Positions 1 to 10,935 of a stretch of DNA of 64,000 nt are shown piece by piece (position 1 is the first letter of the stretch; each line of letters starts with the position of its first letter). The stretch comes from Fratercula arctica. Lineage: Eukaryota; Chordata; Aves; Charadriiformes; Alcidae. Location of the stretch: contig CANTUZ010000025.1 of the NCBI GenBank assembly GCA_947846985.1, positions 10,042,100 through 10,106,099 of the forward strand. Reading direction: 5' to 3'. Made by a program: the position numbers and the translations under genes. The notes beneath the pieces were generated by a model. That model saw nothing but the letters and a program-made list of their open reading frames with translations, had not been told where the DNA came from and did not search any database.

Positions 1-463
1 AGCTGATACAGCTGGTCCCTTACAAGTTCAGTGTCCACAAATGGAAAGTCACTGTTCCCACACTCGTGGTCCTCTGACTCAGGGGACCGGGCAGCCCAAG
101 GTCTATCAATATTATTAAAGACCGAGGCAAAAAATGCATTGAATGCCTCTGCTTTTTCTTCATTCCTATTAGTCAGGTGATCATCTTCAACAAGTATTGG
201 TTTAATGTTTTCCTTAGACCTCCTCTTGCTATTAATGTACTTTAAAAAGCCTTTCTTCTTGTCTGACACAACATTGGCCAGTTTCAACTCTAATTGAGCT
301 TTGGCCTTTCGTGTCTTCTCCCTGCTCTCCACAGCTCTGTAATCTTCCTGTGGAGCCTGACCTTGCTTCCAGAGATCATACAATTTCTTTTTCCTCTTGC
401 ATTCCACGAGGAGTTCCCTGTTCCGCCAAGCTGGTCTTCTGCCCTGCTTGCTTGACTTTTGAC
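1..463 (-). mobile_element. CR1 LINE, ORF2 linker region, 3' side of LTR insertion
   Basis: Read on the minus strand, this is the part of CR1 ORF2 between endonuclease and reverse transcriptase. It has the same layout as the better preserved CR1 at 12600-12950: a stretch before RT followed by basic residues. The frame is broken. It is one insertion with 2177-3120, because the CR1 order continues across the LTR that interrupts it at 464. The subfamily differs from the CR1 at 10936. The 3' part lies off the window. Non-LTR retrotransposon, inactive. Confidence 0.8.
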
Positions 464-865
464 TGTGGTGGGTTGACCCTGGCTGGACACCAGGTGCCCA
501 CCAAGCCGCTCTGTCACTCCCCATCCTCAACTGGACAGGGGAGAGAAAATATAACAAAAGGCTTATGGGTCGAGATAAGGACAGGGACAGATCACTCACC
601 AATTACCTTCACGGGTAAAACAGACTTGACTTGGGGAAAAATTAATTTGATTTATTACTAATCAAATCAGGGTAGTGTAATAAGAAAATAAAACCAAATC
701 TTAAAACACTTTCCCCCCATTCCTGATTTCTCTATCTCCTCCCCTCCTCCCCCTTCAGCAATGCAGGGGGATGGGAAATGGGGGATGCAGTCAGTTCATC
801 ACGTGTTGTCTCTGCTGCTCCTTCCTCCTCAGGGGGAGGACTCCTCACACTCTTCCCTGCTCCAG

Positions 866-1191
866 CATGGGGTCCCTCCCATGGGAGACAGTTCTCCACG
901 AACTTCTCCAAGATGAGTCCTTCCCATGGGCTGCAGTTCTTCACGAACTGCTCCAGCGTGGGTCCTTTCCATGGGGTGCAGTCCTTCAGGAACAGACTGC
1001 TCCAGCATGGGTCCCCCCCGGGGTCACAAATCCTGCCAGCAAACATGCTTCAGTGTGGGCTTCTCTCAGCACAGGTTCACAGGTCCTGCCAGGAGCCTGC
1101 TTCAGCATGGCCTTCCCACAAAGGTCATAGCCTCCTTCGGGTGCATCCACCTGCTCCGGTGTGGGGTCCTCCACAGGCTGCAGATGGATAT
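866..1191. repeat. Imperfect ~47-bp minisatellite inside LTR U3
   Basis: About seven units, each beginning like TGCTCCAGCATGGG and continuing with a CATGGG(C)TGCAG-like block and a GTCCTTCAGGAA-like block. Units start near 866, 905, 950, 997, 1046, 1100 and 1147. The repeat resumes after the nested LTR at 1780-1870. The same unit recurs in the related LTR copies at 19985-20150 and 54108-54275, with fewer units. This is a property of the LTR family and not a separate locus. Confidence 0.7.
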
Positions 1192-1196
1192 CTGCT

Positions 1197-1779
1197 TGTC
1201 ATGGTTTTATCTGGGATAGAGTTGCCTTTCTTACTAGCAGCTGGTATAGTGCTGTATTTTGGATTTGGGATGGGAATGATGTTGATAGCACGCTGGTGCT
1301 TTTGGTTGTTGCTAAGCAGTCAGGGCCTTTTCTGTTCCTCACACAGGCCACCAGCAAGTAGGCTGGGAGTGAACAAAAAGTTGGGAGAAGACACAGCTGG
1401 GACAGCTGACCCCAACTGACTGAAGGGATATTCCATGCCATATGACGTCATGCTCAGTATATAAAGCCAGGAAGAAGAAGGAAGGGGGGAACATTCAGAG
1501 TTATGGCATTTCTCTTCCCAAGTAACCGTTACACATCATGAAGCCCTGCTTTCCTGGAGATGGCTGAACACCTGCCTGCCAATGGGAAGTAGTGAATGAA
1601 TTCCTTGTTTTGCTTTGCTTGTGTGCGTGGCTTTTGCTTTACTTATTAAACTGTCTTTATCTCAACCCATGAATTTTCTCACTTTTTCTCTTCTGATTCT
1701 CTCCCGCATCCCACCGGGGGAGAGTGATCAAGCGGCTGTCTGTGTGGTCTTAGTTGCCAGCTGGGGTTAAACCATGACA
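1197..1779 (+). mobile_element. Solo LTR nested in an older LTR
   Basis: This is a complete 583-bp LTR. It begins TGTCATGGTTT and ends AAACCATGACA, a perfect 11-bp inverted repeat. It is flanked by the perfect 5-bp direct repeat ctgct (1192-1196 and 1780-1784). Promoter and polyadenylation signals are in order: a CRE palindrome at 1443-1450, TATATAAAG at 1458-1466 and ATTAAA at 1645-1650. It inserted into the minisatellite of the older antisense LTR, so it is younger than that element. No internal sequence remains. Class III ERV is inferred from the 5-bp duplication. Confidence 0.93.
1443..1466 (+). promoter_or_regulatory. LTR core promoter: CRE palindrome plus TATA box
   Basis: TGACGTCA at 1443-1450 is a perfect cAMP-response-element palindrome. 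It lies 7 bp upstream of TATATAAAG at 1458-1466, within the solo LTR. Related LTRs in the window keep the TATA box but have a decayed palindrome. Activity is not shown by sequence alone. Confidence 0.55.
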
Positions 1780-2176
1780 CTGCTCCACCGTTAACCTCCA
1801 TGGGCTGCAGGGGGACAACCTGCCTCACCGTGGTCTTTACCATGGGCTGCAGGGGAATCTCTGCTCTGGTGGCTGGAGCATCTCCTCCCCCTCCTTCTTC
1901 CCTGACCTTGGTGTTTGCAGAGTTGTTTCACATATTCTCACTCCTCTCTCTGGCTGCAGTTGCTGTTGTGCAGCAACTTTTTTCCCTTCTTAAATATGTT
2001 ATCACAGAGGCGCTACCACCATCACTGATTGTCTCAGCCTTGGCCGACGGTGAGTTCGTCTTGGAACCAGCTAGAATTGGCTCTATTGGACATAGGGGAA
2101 GCTTCTAGCAGCTTCTCACATAAGCCACCCCTGTAGCACCCCTGCTAACAAAATCTTGCCACACAAACCCATTACA

Positions 2177-3120
2177 TTAACACAATGGAATTGCCTGATC
2201 CTGTGCTTCTAAAGGGTGGTTCTTAAAGACTGACCAGCACTCATGGACTCTCAAGTCCTCAAAAGCAGATTCCCAGGGGACACTGCTAAATAGCTCCCTG
2301 AGTAGCTTAAAGTTTGCTTTCCTGAAGTCCAGGCTAGCAACTCTGCTGTCCTTTTTTCTCATTACACTGAAATTTTTAAACTCAACCATTTCATGATCAC
2401 TGTGGCCAAGACAGCCACCTACCATCCCATCCCCCACGAGTCCTTCTCTATTCACAAACAACAAGTCTAGGACAGCATCTTTCCTAGTTGGCTCTCTGAG
2501 TACTTGTGACAAGAAGTTATCCCCCACAATCTTCAAGAATTTCACAGACTTGCTCATCACAGCAGTATGATATTCCCAGTTGATGTCTGGGAAGTTGAAA
2601 TCTCACATAAGGACAAGGGCTACTGATCCAGAGATTTCTCCTAATTGCCTATAGAACAACTCATCAGCGCTTACATCCTGGCTGGGCGATGGGTAGTAGA
2701 CACTCACTACAACATCTCCTTTTTCTTCCTTCCCCCTAATCCTCACTCAGAGGTTCTCAACCACATCATCACTAACTGTAAGGGCTGTACAATCAAACCT
2801 CTCCCTTACATTTAGTGTGACACCTCCACCTCGCCTGCCCTGCCTATCCCTCCTCAACAGCCTGTAGCACTCCAATTGTGGGACTCATTCCACCAAGTCT
2901 CACTAATACCAATGATATCGTAGCTCTGGGAACTGACCAACACTTCCGGTTCATCCTGTTTGTTTCTCATACTGTGTGCATTGGTGTACAAGCATTTTAG
3001 ATATGCTCCTAAGCCCTCCATGTTCCCAAGATCGGTGTAAATTGCCACCCTCGGGTGATGCCATGCCAACCCTTGGCTTACCTTCACCTTTCCTGTTGGT
3101 ATCCCCTTCACCCATCAATT
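2177..3120 (-). mobile_element. CR1 LINE, endonuclease half of ORF2, 5' side of LTR insertion
   Basis: Minus-strand translation of 2990-2860 gives the APE-type endonuclease start with LKCLYTNAHSM and IIGISETWW. The C-terminal endonuclease motif with GHSDHE is at about 2390-2420. This is the 5' continuation of the CR1 at 1-463, the two halves being separated by the LTR. The 5' end is near 3120, and ORF1 is absent (ordinary CR1 5' truncation). Frames are broken. Confidence 0.85.
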
Positions 3121-3551
3121 CTAGTTAAGTTCATTTCTGATGCTGCATGGTAAAAAGAGGCTTCCACCATAAAAATAGTACTAGCTTTTATAACTACATG
3201 TTTTAATCAGGTCACAGCACAGGTTTAAAAGATGAAAAGAAAGCACCTACTACCTGGAGACAACTGCTATTAAAAACACTGTTTCTTTTAAAGAAATATT
3301 AATACGAATGATAAATCTTAAATTAATTCCCCATCATTTATTTATTTCTGGGAATTTTAACAAGCACACACATGCTTTTTAGTATTAAAGTCCTATAACA
3401 AATAGCATAGTTTGTTAGACCATAATGGCAAAACTCTTATTAAGAAAAGTACAACTCAGTCACTTTCCAATGTGCCTATATGTAGCGAACAAGATAATTC
3501 AAAGGTCTTCGAAAAAAATATACATTGTAGCTTACTTCTTTGTTGCATAAA
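3121..3551. other. AT-rich spacer, no gene seen
   Basis: AT-rich sequence between the CR1 5' end and a solo LTR. I see no open frame, RNA gene or repeat of note. Confidence 0.5.
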
Positions 3552-4080
3552 TGTTGTGGTTTAACCCCAGCTGGAAACTAGGACCACGCAGCTGTTCACT
3601 CACTCTTTTCTCCCCCGTAGGATAGGGAGAAGAGGGAGAAAAAGGAAAAAAAAACCCTCGTGAGTTGAGATAAAGACAGTTTAATATAACAGTAACAGAA
3701 GAGAAAATAATAATGTTGTTAATAATAACAATAATAATGGTAAAAGAATATATAGAAAGTGTGATGCAATACAATTGCTCACCACCCAATGATCGATTGT
3801 CCGGCCCGTCCCGAGCAGCGATCGTGGATTCCTGCCCCCCGGCCAACCCCCATTTATATACTGAACATGATGTCTATGGCATGGAATATTCTGTTGGCCA
3901 GCTTGTCCTGTCTATGCTCCCTCTCAGCTTCTATGGGAAGCTGAAAAAGTCCTTGACTTAATATAAGCATTACTTAGCAACAACTAAAACAATATGTTAT
4001 CAACACTATTCTCATACTAAATCCAAAACACAGCAGCTACTAGGAAGAAAATTACCTCTATCCCAGCTGAAACCAGAACA
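3552..4080 (-). mobile_element. Solo LTR, antisense, with perfect 5-bp target duplication
   Basis: On the plus strand it begins TGTTGTGGTTTAACCCC and ends CTGAAACCAGAACA. The flanks are ataaa on both sides (3547-3551 and 4081-4085). In the minus-strand sense orientation, a TATA box lies at 3860-3853 and the polyadenylation signal ATTAAA at 3685-3680. An AAT/AAC-rich tract at 3703-3740 sits inside it. It is a relative of the LTRs at 1197 and 9851. No retroviral genes adjoin it. Confidence 0.92.
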
Positions 4081-4085
4081 ATAAA

Positions 4086-7000
4086 GAAATTTCTGCTGCT
4101 GATAGTAGCTTAAATGTGAGGGCTCTGACAAGTCATATGTCTACTCTTCAACAGTTGATTCAAGGTCCACTGACATGAATTGAAACATTCTCTTTTAACT
4201 AAATGCTTTTTGGCTTTAGATATCTTCTATTAAGTCTTACACCCTGGTTTGTTACTGCATAGATGAGTTAGGGAAAAAACTGAGATCTAATATTCTGTCT
4301 CTAGTATTGTTTGCCTTCTACTGGACAGCTACACAGAATTTGGCTTGAATTTGTTGAAATATTATTCAAGTTTATTTGAGGGGGTGGGAACCCCACCACA
4401 TCTCACCAGGAACCACAGTAGTTTAAATGTATCTGTAGCTTTATATAAACCAATGGCCCAATAATAAACACATCTATCATTAGTAACAAAGTTAAAGCAA
4501 AAAAGTGGTTTCCCCACCATTTACTGCTCTTTTCTAATTTATCAAACTGTAGGATACGAATAATAACATCGTAAGAGAGGTATTTGTGATAGAGCTGCTA
4601 TTCAAATTACAGTCTCATGGGACATAACTCTTGATGGTTTGTAAAACTGTGTTTTTACTTGTCTTTTGTGTTTACCTTTTGTCTTGTGGTTTTCCTTCAA
4701 AAGAACAACTATTCTACAGCTATGTGATAATCAAAATAATTACTGTGAATTTAAATATGCACAGAAACAATTAAACAGATTCATCTACAGGTAATAAAAA
4801 TTATGCATAAAGCAACTGTAAGATAATTTCTTTTTTATTGCAGAGCCTGGATAATGACATAGCATTATAGTCCAACAGACTTTCAAAAACTAAAACAGAT
4901 GAGTTTAATATACTGATTGGACTTAGCCCCTACCTTGCAGTAAAACTTTTTGCAGAATTATTTGAAGAATCATGGAAAAAGAGAAAGTAGCATATAGTGG
5001 AGGGAGAACCATTTTACTTCAACTCCAAAATTGAAACAGGACTTAAACTTCAGAATACTAAAGAATATGATAGATAAAAACCAGGTAGAAATAGAGTTTA
5101 TGTACACAGTAGAAAAATCTACTGAAAACTAACTGTAAACAGTATATATGAGTGTGGCTAGAAAGATAACCAATATACATTGAGAAGATTCTGATGTCAT
5201 TATCAAGCAAATGATTTAAACAAGTGTGATTTATAGCATTTCTGGTACATAAGAGTTACTCAACACTAAGAGTTGTGTTGTCTCAGATTCAGTTCTGTGC
5301 TATCTTTCTTATGCCAGTAAGAACTCTGAAAAGAATCTTTTGCAATATATTACTGATGCACTTTGAGTATTTTTATCCTTAACAGCTATTCCATCTCTGT
5401 TCTGAGATGCGTCCAATTAAAAGAATCTAAAGAAAGACGATTATTGGGCAGCACGAATAGAATAAGATCATGTATCAGAACCAGGCACCCAAAATATCCC
5501 ATTTTATAGACAGAAGAGAAAAAAGTTACTCTCCAGAAAAGAAAAAAGAAGGTAGTTATCACTGAGTTTCTTCTGTTACTGCCTGCTCAGAGACTTAAGT
5601 TGAGAAACAGGTAACTTAAAAATGGAATCTCTCAGAATCCAGTTTTCCGGTTCCATGCGTACAATGTTGTAAAGAAGATTTGACTTTAGGTTTTCACAAG
5701 ATTCTTGATGCTTCAAGAGGCCTTTTACATACCTCTCTAATGGATGCTGCTTCCCAGTGCATATCTGAAGGTCTATTGTGAGGACAGAATTTCTTCTGAA
5801 ATGAATTATTTTTCAGAAGGCCACAGAAAAAAATTCCTAGAAATCATGCAAATTCTAGAACGGAACATCCACCTGCCAAACGATCAGGCTTTTGAAAGTG
5901 ATTTTTTTTTTTTTTACAAATCTTCCATCAGCTCTGAACTACATGTCTTCCAGGAGTTTATTAAGAAATTTAACAAAAACAAAGCACACTTGGGAGCCCT
6001 TCTCTTCACTCATTTGTGCTTGACTTCTGAACTTCCAGATCACAGGAGAACTGTAAAGAAACAATATTCATCCTTATTACTCCATGCTTTTCTCTGGATG
6101 CCAAGTTAGTCCTGAAGTCATTATATGAGAAGTTACAGACATTTTTTACCTTCCTCTCTTCCAGCACAGACATGCATCTGATCTCAGATATTATTATCAA
6201 TTTAAGAAAAAAGTTCCTGATTTACAAAAAAGGATAAATTCAAAGTGACATGGTTTAAGGAAAGTATAATTGCAATATTTTCTTTAGAAAAAAAAACAGA
6301 TGTAACCTTTTAACCATTCACCTCATGAACTTAAAAAGACAGTCTACTTGAATAATCAAGACATTCATCTGGTTTTAGTCTAAATCAATATCTCTGTTAT
6401 CTAGAAGCTGGATCAAGGATAAAAACCAAGGATGTTATGTACTGCAAAATACACAGTGTTTACATGACTTCTCTATTTGTTCTACAAATTTAGTAATGGG
6501 GTGCTCTAACTTTATATATATGAGGGCAAAGAGTGTGTCAACTGAATATATCTTTCCCCTCTAGGTCTCACAATTTCTGTCCAACATACAGGAAGTCTCA
6601 TTATTAAAAGAATACCAGGTGCAGAGGCTTTTGCAGTTGTTACCACTCACTTAAGCCTGGTCAAAGGAATCCTTTCAATAGGCTAAGACACACCAATATT
6701 TATATTCAATGGGACATGGGAGAGAAGCAGCTAGCATTCATATTTGTCCATACCCAACATCACAGACTGAACATCCAGATACTTTTTTATAACTGGAACA
6801 CTATTTGTCACAAGCCTTTGAGACTCAGTCTAACTCACACTTAAGCACTATAATGCTGTTCCTCATTACATCATGAAAGGAATAAATTGTACTTCTATTG
6901 TAAACTTCTGACCTCAGCTATATCTAATACAGTAATTCCACAAGAAATAGTATATTTTCCATCTTATGACCTCCACCATCTAGACTATTTCACTCCTTCC

Positions 7001-7439
7001 CTTTTACTTGTCATAAATAACAAACCAAAATAAGCATAGAGAAAATAGATCCAATTTAGGTAGTGCTACTTAGTCCATGTCAAATTTCATCCTATATTTA
7101 AACATGTTATTTATATGAATGACCACAGTGTTAAATTAAAACCTACGCTCTCAAATATACAAGATGAATATGTAACTAAGGTAGCAGAAAATGGGAATAT
7201 GCAGGGATATGTAATACAAGCTAAAACAAGAGAAAAAACCATACTCTCAAAAAGGCTCAAGAACTAAGAAAACACTATAAATTTTTAAGTTTTCTCACTT
7301 TAACTAAAGAATCCATGTCAGTAAAACCTGAATTAAAAAATATTACTAGATACAACTATGGTTAGTAAAGGTGTTTTCTTATTTATTGACTGACTTGAAA
7401 ATCCTATAGCTATCCTCAAGACACAACAGAAATTACATG
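4086..7439. other. AT-rich unique sequence, no supported gene
   Basis: About 3.35 kb of AT-rich sequence unique to the left contig. One open frame of 121 codons (5744-6109, plus) contains a poly-T run read as FFFF and matches no family I know. Nothing supports it as an exon. If UHRF2 extends this way (minus strand), this may be intron; I found no further UHRF2 exon by eye. Confidence 0.5.
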
Positions 7440-7445
7440 CAGTAA

Positions 7446-7932
7446 TTGTGCAGCATCAAGGCCTTCTGTTTCTCACTCTGCCCCCACAGCAAGCAGGCTG
7501 GGCGTGTGCAAGCAGTTGGGAAGAGACACTGCTGGGACAGCTGACCTGAACTGGCCAAAGGGATATTCTGTGCCATGTGACATCGTGCTCATCAATAAAA
7601 GCTCAGGGAAAGAGGAGGAAGGGGGGTGGGGGGTGGGAACGACTTTTGTGGTACCAATGTTTGTCTTCCTATTCCTAAGCTGCCGTTGTGTGCTGAGGCC
7701 CTGCTTTCCAAGAAGTGGCTGTATATCTGCTTGCTGATGGGAACTAGCGAATGAATTCCTCTTTTTTTGCTTGGCTCGCGTGCGCAGCTTTTGCTTCACC
7801 TTTTAAACTGTATCTCGATGCACAAGTTTTCTCGCCTTCCTTCTATTTTTTTTTCCCTGTCCTGTGGGAGAGGGGAGTGAGCAAGCGGCTGTGTGGGTAA
7901 CTTGGCTGTTGGCCAGGGTCAACCCACTATAC
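7446..7932 (+). mobile_element. 5'-truncated LTR, sense
   Basis: It aligns with the LTR at 1197 from about 110 bp into U3 to the 3' end: GACAGCTGACC block, GGGATATTC block, CCCTGCTTTCC block, and an end like GGGTCAACCCACTATA. The first part of U3 is missing and the terminal CA is mutated. It abuts a CR1 fragment at its 3' side. The counterpart at 41561 lies six bases inside the right contig's first base. Confidence 0.8.
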
Positions 7933-8372
7933 CTTCTGTAACAATACAGGCTGTGGAGTGACTGTCTGGGTAGCAGCTCTGCAGAAAAGGACTTGGGGGT
8001 CCTGGTAGACAGCAAGCTGAACACGAGCCAGCAGTGCATCCTGGCAGCAAAGGCGGCCAACAGCATCCTGGTCTGCATCAACAGGAGCATAGGCAATAGA
8101 TCGAGGGAAGTGACTATTTCTCTTTACTCGTCACTTGTTGGATCATATCTAGAATATCATGTCTGGTTTAGGTCCCTCAATGCAAGGAAGATGTTGACAA
8201 GCTGTCATTAGCCCAGTGGAGGTCTGGCAAGATGGCCGTCAAGATGTGCTCTCTGAGGAGAGGCTGGGGGACTGGGCTTGTTCAGTCAGGCGAAGAAAAA
8301 GCTTGGCAGGGGGACGGTGGTGGTGGCAGCTAATAGCAGCCTTTCAGTACCTACAAGGAGGTTGGTAGGACC
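7933..8372 (+). mobile_element. CR1 fragment, C-terminal ORF2
   Basis: Plus-strand CR1 from just after the RT core. The translation includes KDLGVLVDSKLNTSQQC and SLYSSLVGSYLEYHVWF (7987-8180), the usual CR1 C-terminal order, then decays through 8220-8372. It is 5' truncated at the LTR junction and lacks a recognisable 3' tail. Confidence 0.82.
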
Positions 8373-9850
8373 TCTTAGCATGATCTTCTCCCCCGCCAAG
8401 AAAAACACACAGTCGTGCTCCAGAATAAATAAATCTGATTAAGGTTCTCGACTACGGAGGTGCGAGATATATTATGTTGGACAACATTCAATTTGCTCTT
8501 GAACTGACCAGTGTCAATACTAATGGGACAACTGGGGGGGGGAGAAACAGCTCTAGATCTATATTTAAGTGGAGACCTGTGGGATCTTTGGGGTTTGAAG
8601 ACAGCTAGGAGAAATAGGCCTGTACTAGGAAGCTTGGTCCAAAGAACTAGATCTATGACATGTTGAGATCAAGGGTGAATAGCTTTCCAGTATCTCCTGA
8701 ACAAACATCACCAAGTAGTCAGTTCCAGACGCAAACAGAAAGAAAATGAATGTTTGATTCCCCCCTCCCCTTTTTGTGTGTATATGCATTGTCAGACTGG
8801 ACTTGCCACAACAGCTGGATATCAAACAATCTTTGCCGTAACACGAAGTCTCGGAAACAAAGCGTAGGTCTACTCCATGTTCCCAACCCCATCTCAAAAC
8901 ATTACAACAGACTTGTCCCTCGGCTGTAACCTTCCTGGTGGACAGTTTTTCTAGATGGGATAATAAAACAAGCAGTGAAGGAGAACCAGTCTAGATACTG
9001 AGATGATCTCAGTGAGGATCTGAGCAGCTGTTAATCTGTGTCGGGCAAACCCCATAGTCTTCTCCATAATGTAAGAAAGACATTTTGATGGCTTTATGGG
9101 CACCAGGCTTATGGTCTCCATCTGCAGGTTGCTTGTCAGAGACATGTGGTTTCCCAAAGCAGAAAAAGCAACTGCTTCCATCTCTGGCAGGAATGGTCCT
9201 GTTGTGGGCAAGGAGCTTAAAGCCCTTCAGCCAGGGTGAAATCATCTGCTGTAGGAGATAGAAGGGAGGAGAAATGAGCTACTTCAATGAAGAACACAGT
9301 ACGAAAAGGCTGTCAAGGTGGATTGGTGTCACACAGCCTGGCCCAAACCTAAGCATCCGGGAACAGCAACCATGCACAGAAGAAATAGGAACTAATAGTA
9401 GAATATGAACCTCAAAGAACAAGCACAAAGAGATGGCAAATAGGATAAGAACATCTGGAACTGAGAACTGAAGGATGCACAGTACACGTTCTTCTACTTA
9501 TCCGTGTATTCTTCCTCCCTCGTGTTTGATATGTGTGCTCTACAGATACCAAAAAGGCAAAAAGACTAATGTGAATGTGCATGTTAATTACCATTCAAAG
9601 AACAAAGAAGTGGGACGTTGAAAGGTAAATACAAAGTGTCACAAATGATGCCTTGTGTTTTGTCATATGTAGGCCGTTAACTTTTACCAAAGTCTCTATT
9701 AGCTGATAAACGCGTAGATCTTGCTTGCTAGAAACTTTTAAAATTACTTTTCTCCCTGTAAGCTCAAGCTCTTAACATTTCAGTCCAATCAAGTGAATCA
9801 CCATGACATAATGTTTTAAGATGGTCACTGGCTAAGAACACAAACCTGTG
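8373..9850. other. Unique sequence, no gene recognised
   Basis: Mostly unique, moderately AT-rich sequence. Two overlapping minus-strand frames (8951-9211 and 9009-9245) are open, but they match no known protein and are not conserved in frame with the second copy near 43065-43340. Probably intron of UHRF2 if the gene spans it. Confidence 0.45.
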
Positions 9851-10361
9851 TGTTGTGGTTTCGGCTGGGATGAAGTTAACTCTTTTACTAGCAGCTGGTA
9901 TAGTTCTATGTTTTGAATTTGGAATGAAATTAGTGTTGGTAAAACACTGATGTTCTGGGTTGTTGGGAGGAGACACAGCCAGGACAGCTGACCCCACCTG
10001 ACCAAGGGGATATTCCATGCCATACGACATCATGCTCAGTCTATAAAGCTGGGGAAGAAGAAGGAAGGGAGGGACGTTCGGAGTTATGGTGTTTGTCTTC
10101 CCAACGAACTGTTGCGCGTGATGGAGCCCTGCTTTCCTGGAGATGGCTGAACACCCGCCTGCCGATGGGAAGCAGGGAATGAATTCCTTGTTTTGCTTTG
10201 CTTGCGTGCGCGGCTTTTGCTCTACCTATTAAACTGTCTTTATCTCAACCCACGAGTTTTTCCTCACTTTTACTCTTCTGAATCTCTCCCCCATCCCACC
10301 GTGGGGGGAGTGAGCGAGCGGCTGTGTGGTTCTAGCTGCCCGTTGGGGTTAAACCACAACA
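9851..10361 (+). mobile_element. Solo LTR, sense (copy 1)
   Basis: A 511-bp LTR beginning TGTTGTGGTTT and ending AAACCACAACA, a perfect 11-bp inverted repeat. TATAAAG is at 10042-10048 and ATTAAA at 10228-10233. The flanks ctgtg/ctgac share only three of five bases, so the target duplication has decayed or the insertion is chimeric. It is identical in structure to 43970-44480. Confidence 0.9.
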
Positions 10362-10935
10362 CTGACAGATCGCATTATAGGAAGACTAAGATGACTGTCT
10401 GCATCTACTGGAAATGCTAGACCTTAAGGTACACATGAAGCAAAACTGATGTTTTGTAAGCATAGGTACACCTATACAAGTCAGATCAGCTTGACTATAC
10501 TTTCTACTTCACAGGTAGCTTCTCCCTCGAATCTCTAAAATGACACTCACATAAAATGACACTATCTACAAAAGAGGAACATAATTTAACTCCAATAATT
10601 ACAAACATACTCTCAAATTTTTGCCCTTTGCTCAATTAAATACTTCTGTGATGTTACACAAATAACCAATCTTAGAACCAGGTCTCTGAAAGTATACCAT
10701 GATGTATATCTATCATTTTAGACACTTTTCTTTTTTTTTTTTTTAAAGAATAGTTCAGTTGAAAGGGACCTGCAGCGATCATCTAGTCCAACTGTAATGA
10801 TACTGGGTGACTAAAGTTGTGAGAAAGTTCTGAATTTACGTATTTCAATAATTTTTTTAAGTAAACTTTTGCTTTCAACGCTGTAGCTATCTTTTTTGTG
10901 TGTGTGTGTGGACAAACATATCTGCAGATAAAAAT
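10362..10935. other. AT-rich spacer with CR1 3' relic and TG repeat
   Basis: No gene seen. At 10756-10790 there is a short match to the CR1 3' end on the minus strand (GAAAGGGACC...CTAGTCCAAC). A (TG)n tract of about 12 bases lies near 10898-10910, and a T-run near 10731-10744. Confidence 0.5.

Larger units (their letters stand above)
464..2176 (-). mobile_element. Long antisense ERVL-type solo LTR, split by a younger LTR
   Basis: The element begins TGTGGTGGGTTGACC and ends with ACCCATTACA, imperfect inverted termini with TG...CA ends on either strand. The flanks are ttgac (459-463) and ttaac (2177-2181), a 5-bp target duplication with one mismatch, the length typical of class III ERVs. It interrupts a CR1 whose two halves resume exactly outside it. 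Without the nested LTR (1197-1779 plus duplicated target) it is about 1.1 kb. The U3 half holds an imperfect minisatellite. No internal retroviral sequence is present, so this is a solo LTR. The same family appears at 19591, 53717 and, in sense, near 33693. Confidence 0.82.

Noticed and set aside
866..1191. CRISPR-like array
   Set aside because: Contiguous imperfect units without unique spacers, inside an LTR of a vertebrate genome.
778..1419. 213-codon plus-strand frame across the nested LTRs
   Set aside because: It runs from minisatellite into a solo LTR in the other orientation; composition artefact of LTR sequence.
5744..6109. 121-codon plus-strand open frame as a gene
   Set aside because: No recognisable domain, a poly-T stretch inside, no splice or promoter support. 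Frames of this length occur by chance in 64 kb.
9009..9245. Cys-rich minus-strand frame considered as a UHRF2 PHD exon
   Set aside because: It lacks the conserved CDEC and zinc-ligand spacing of the UHRF PHD finger and is not in frame in the second copy.
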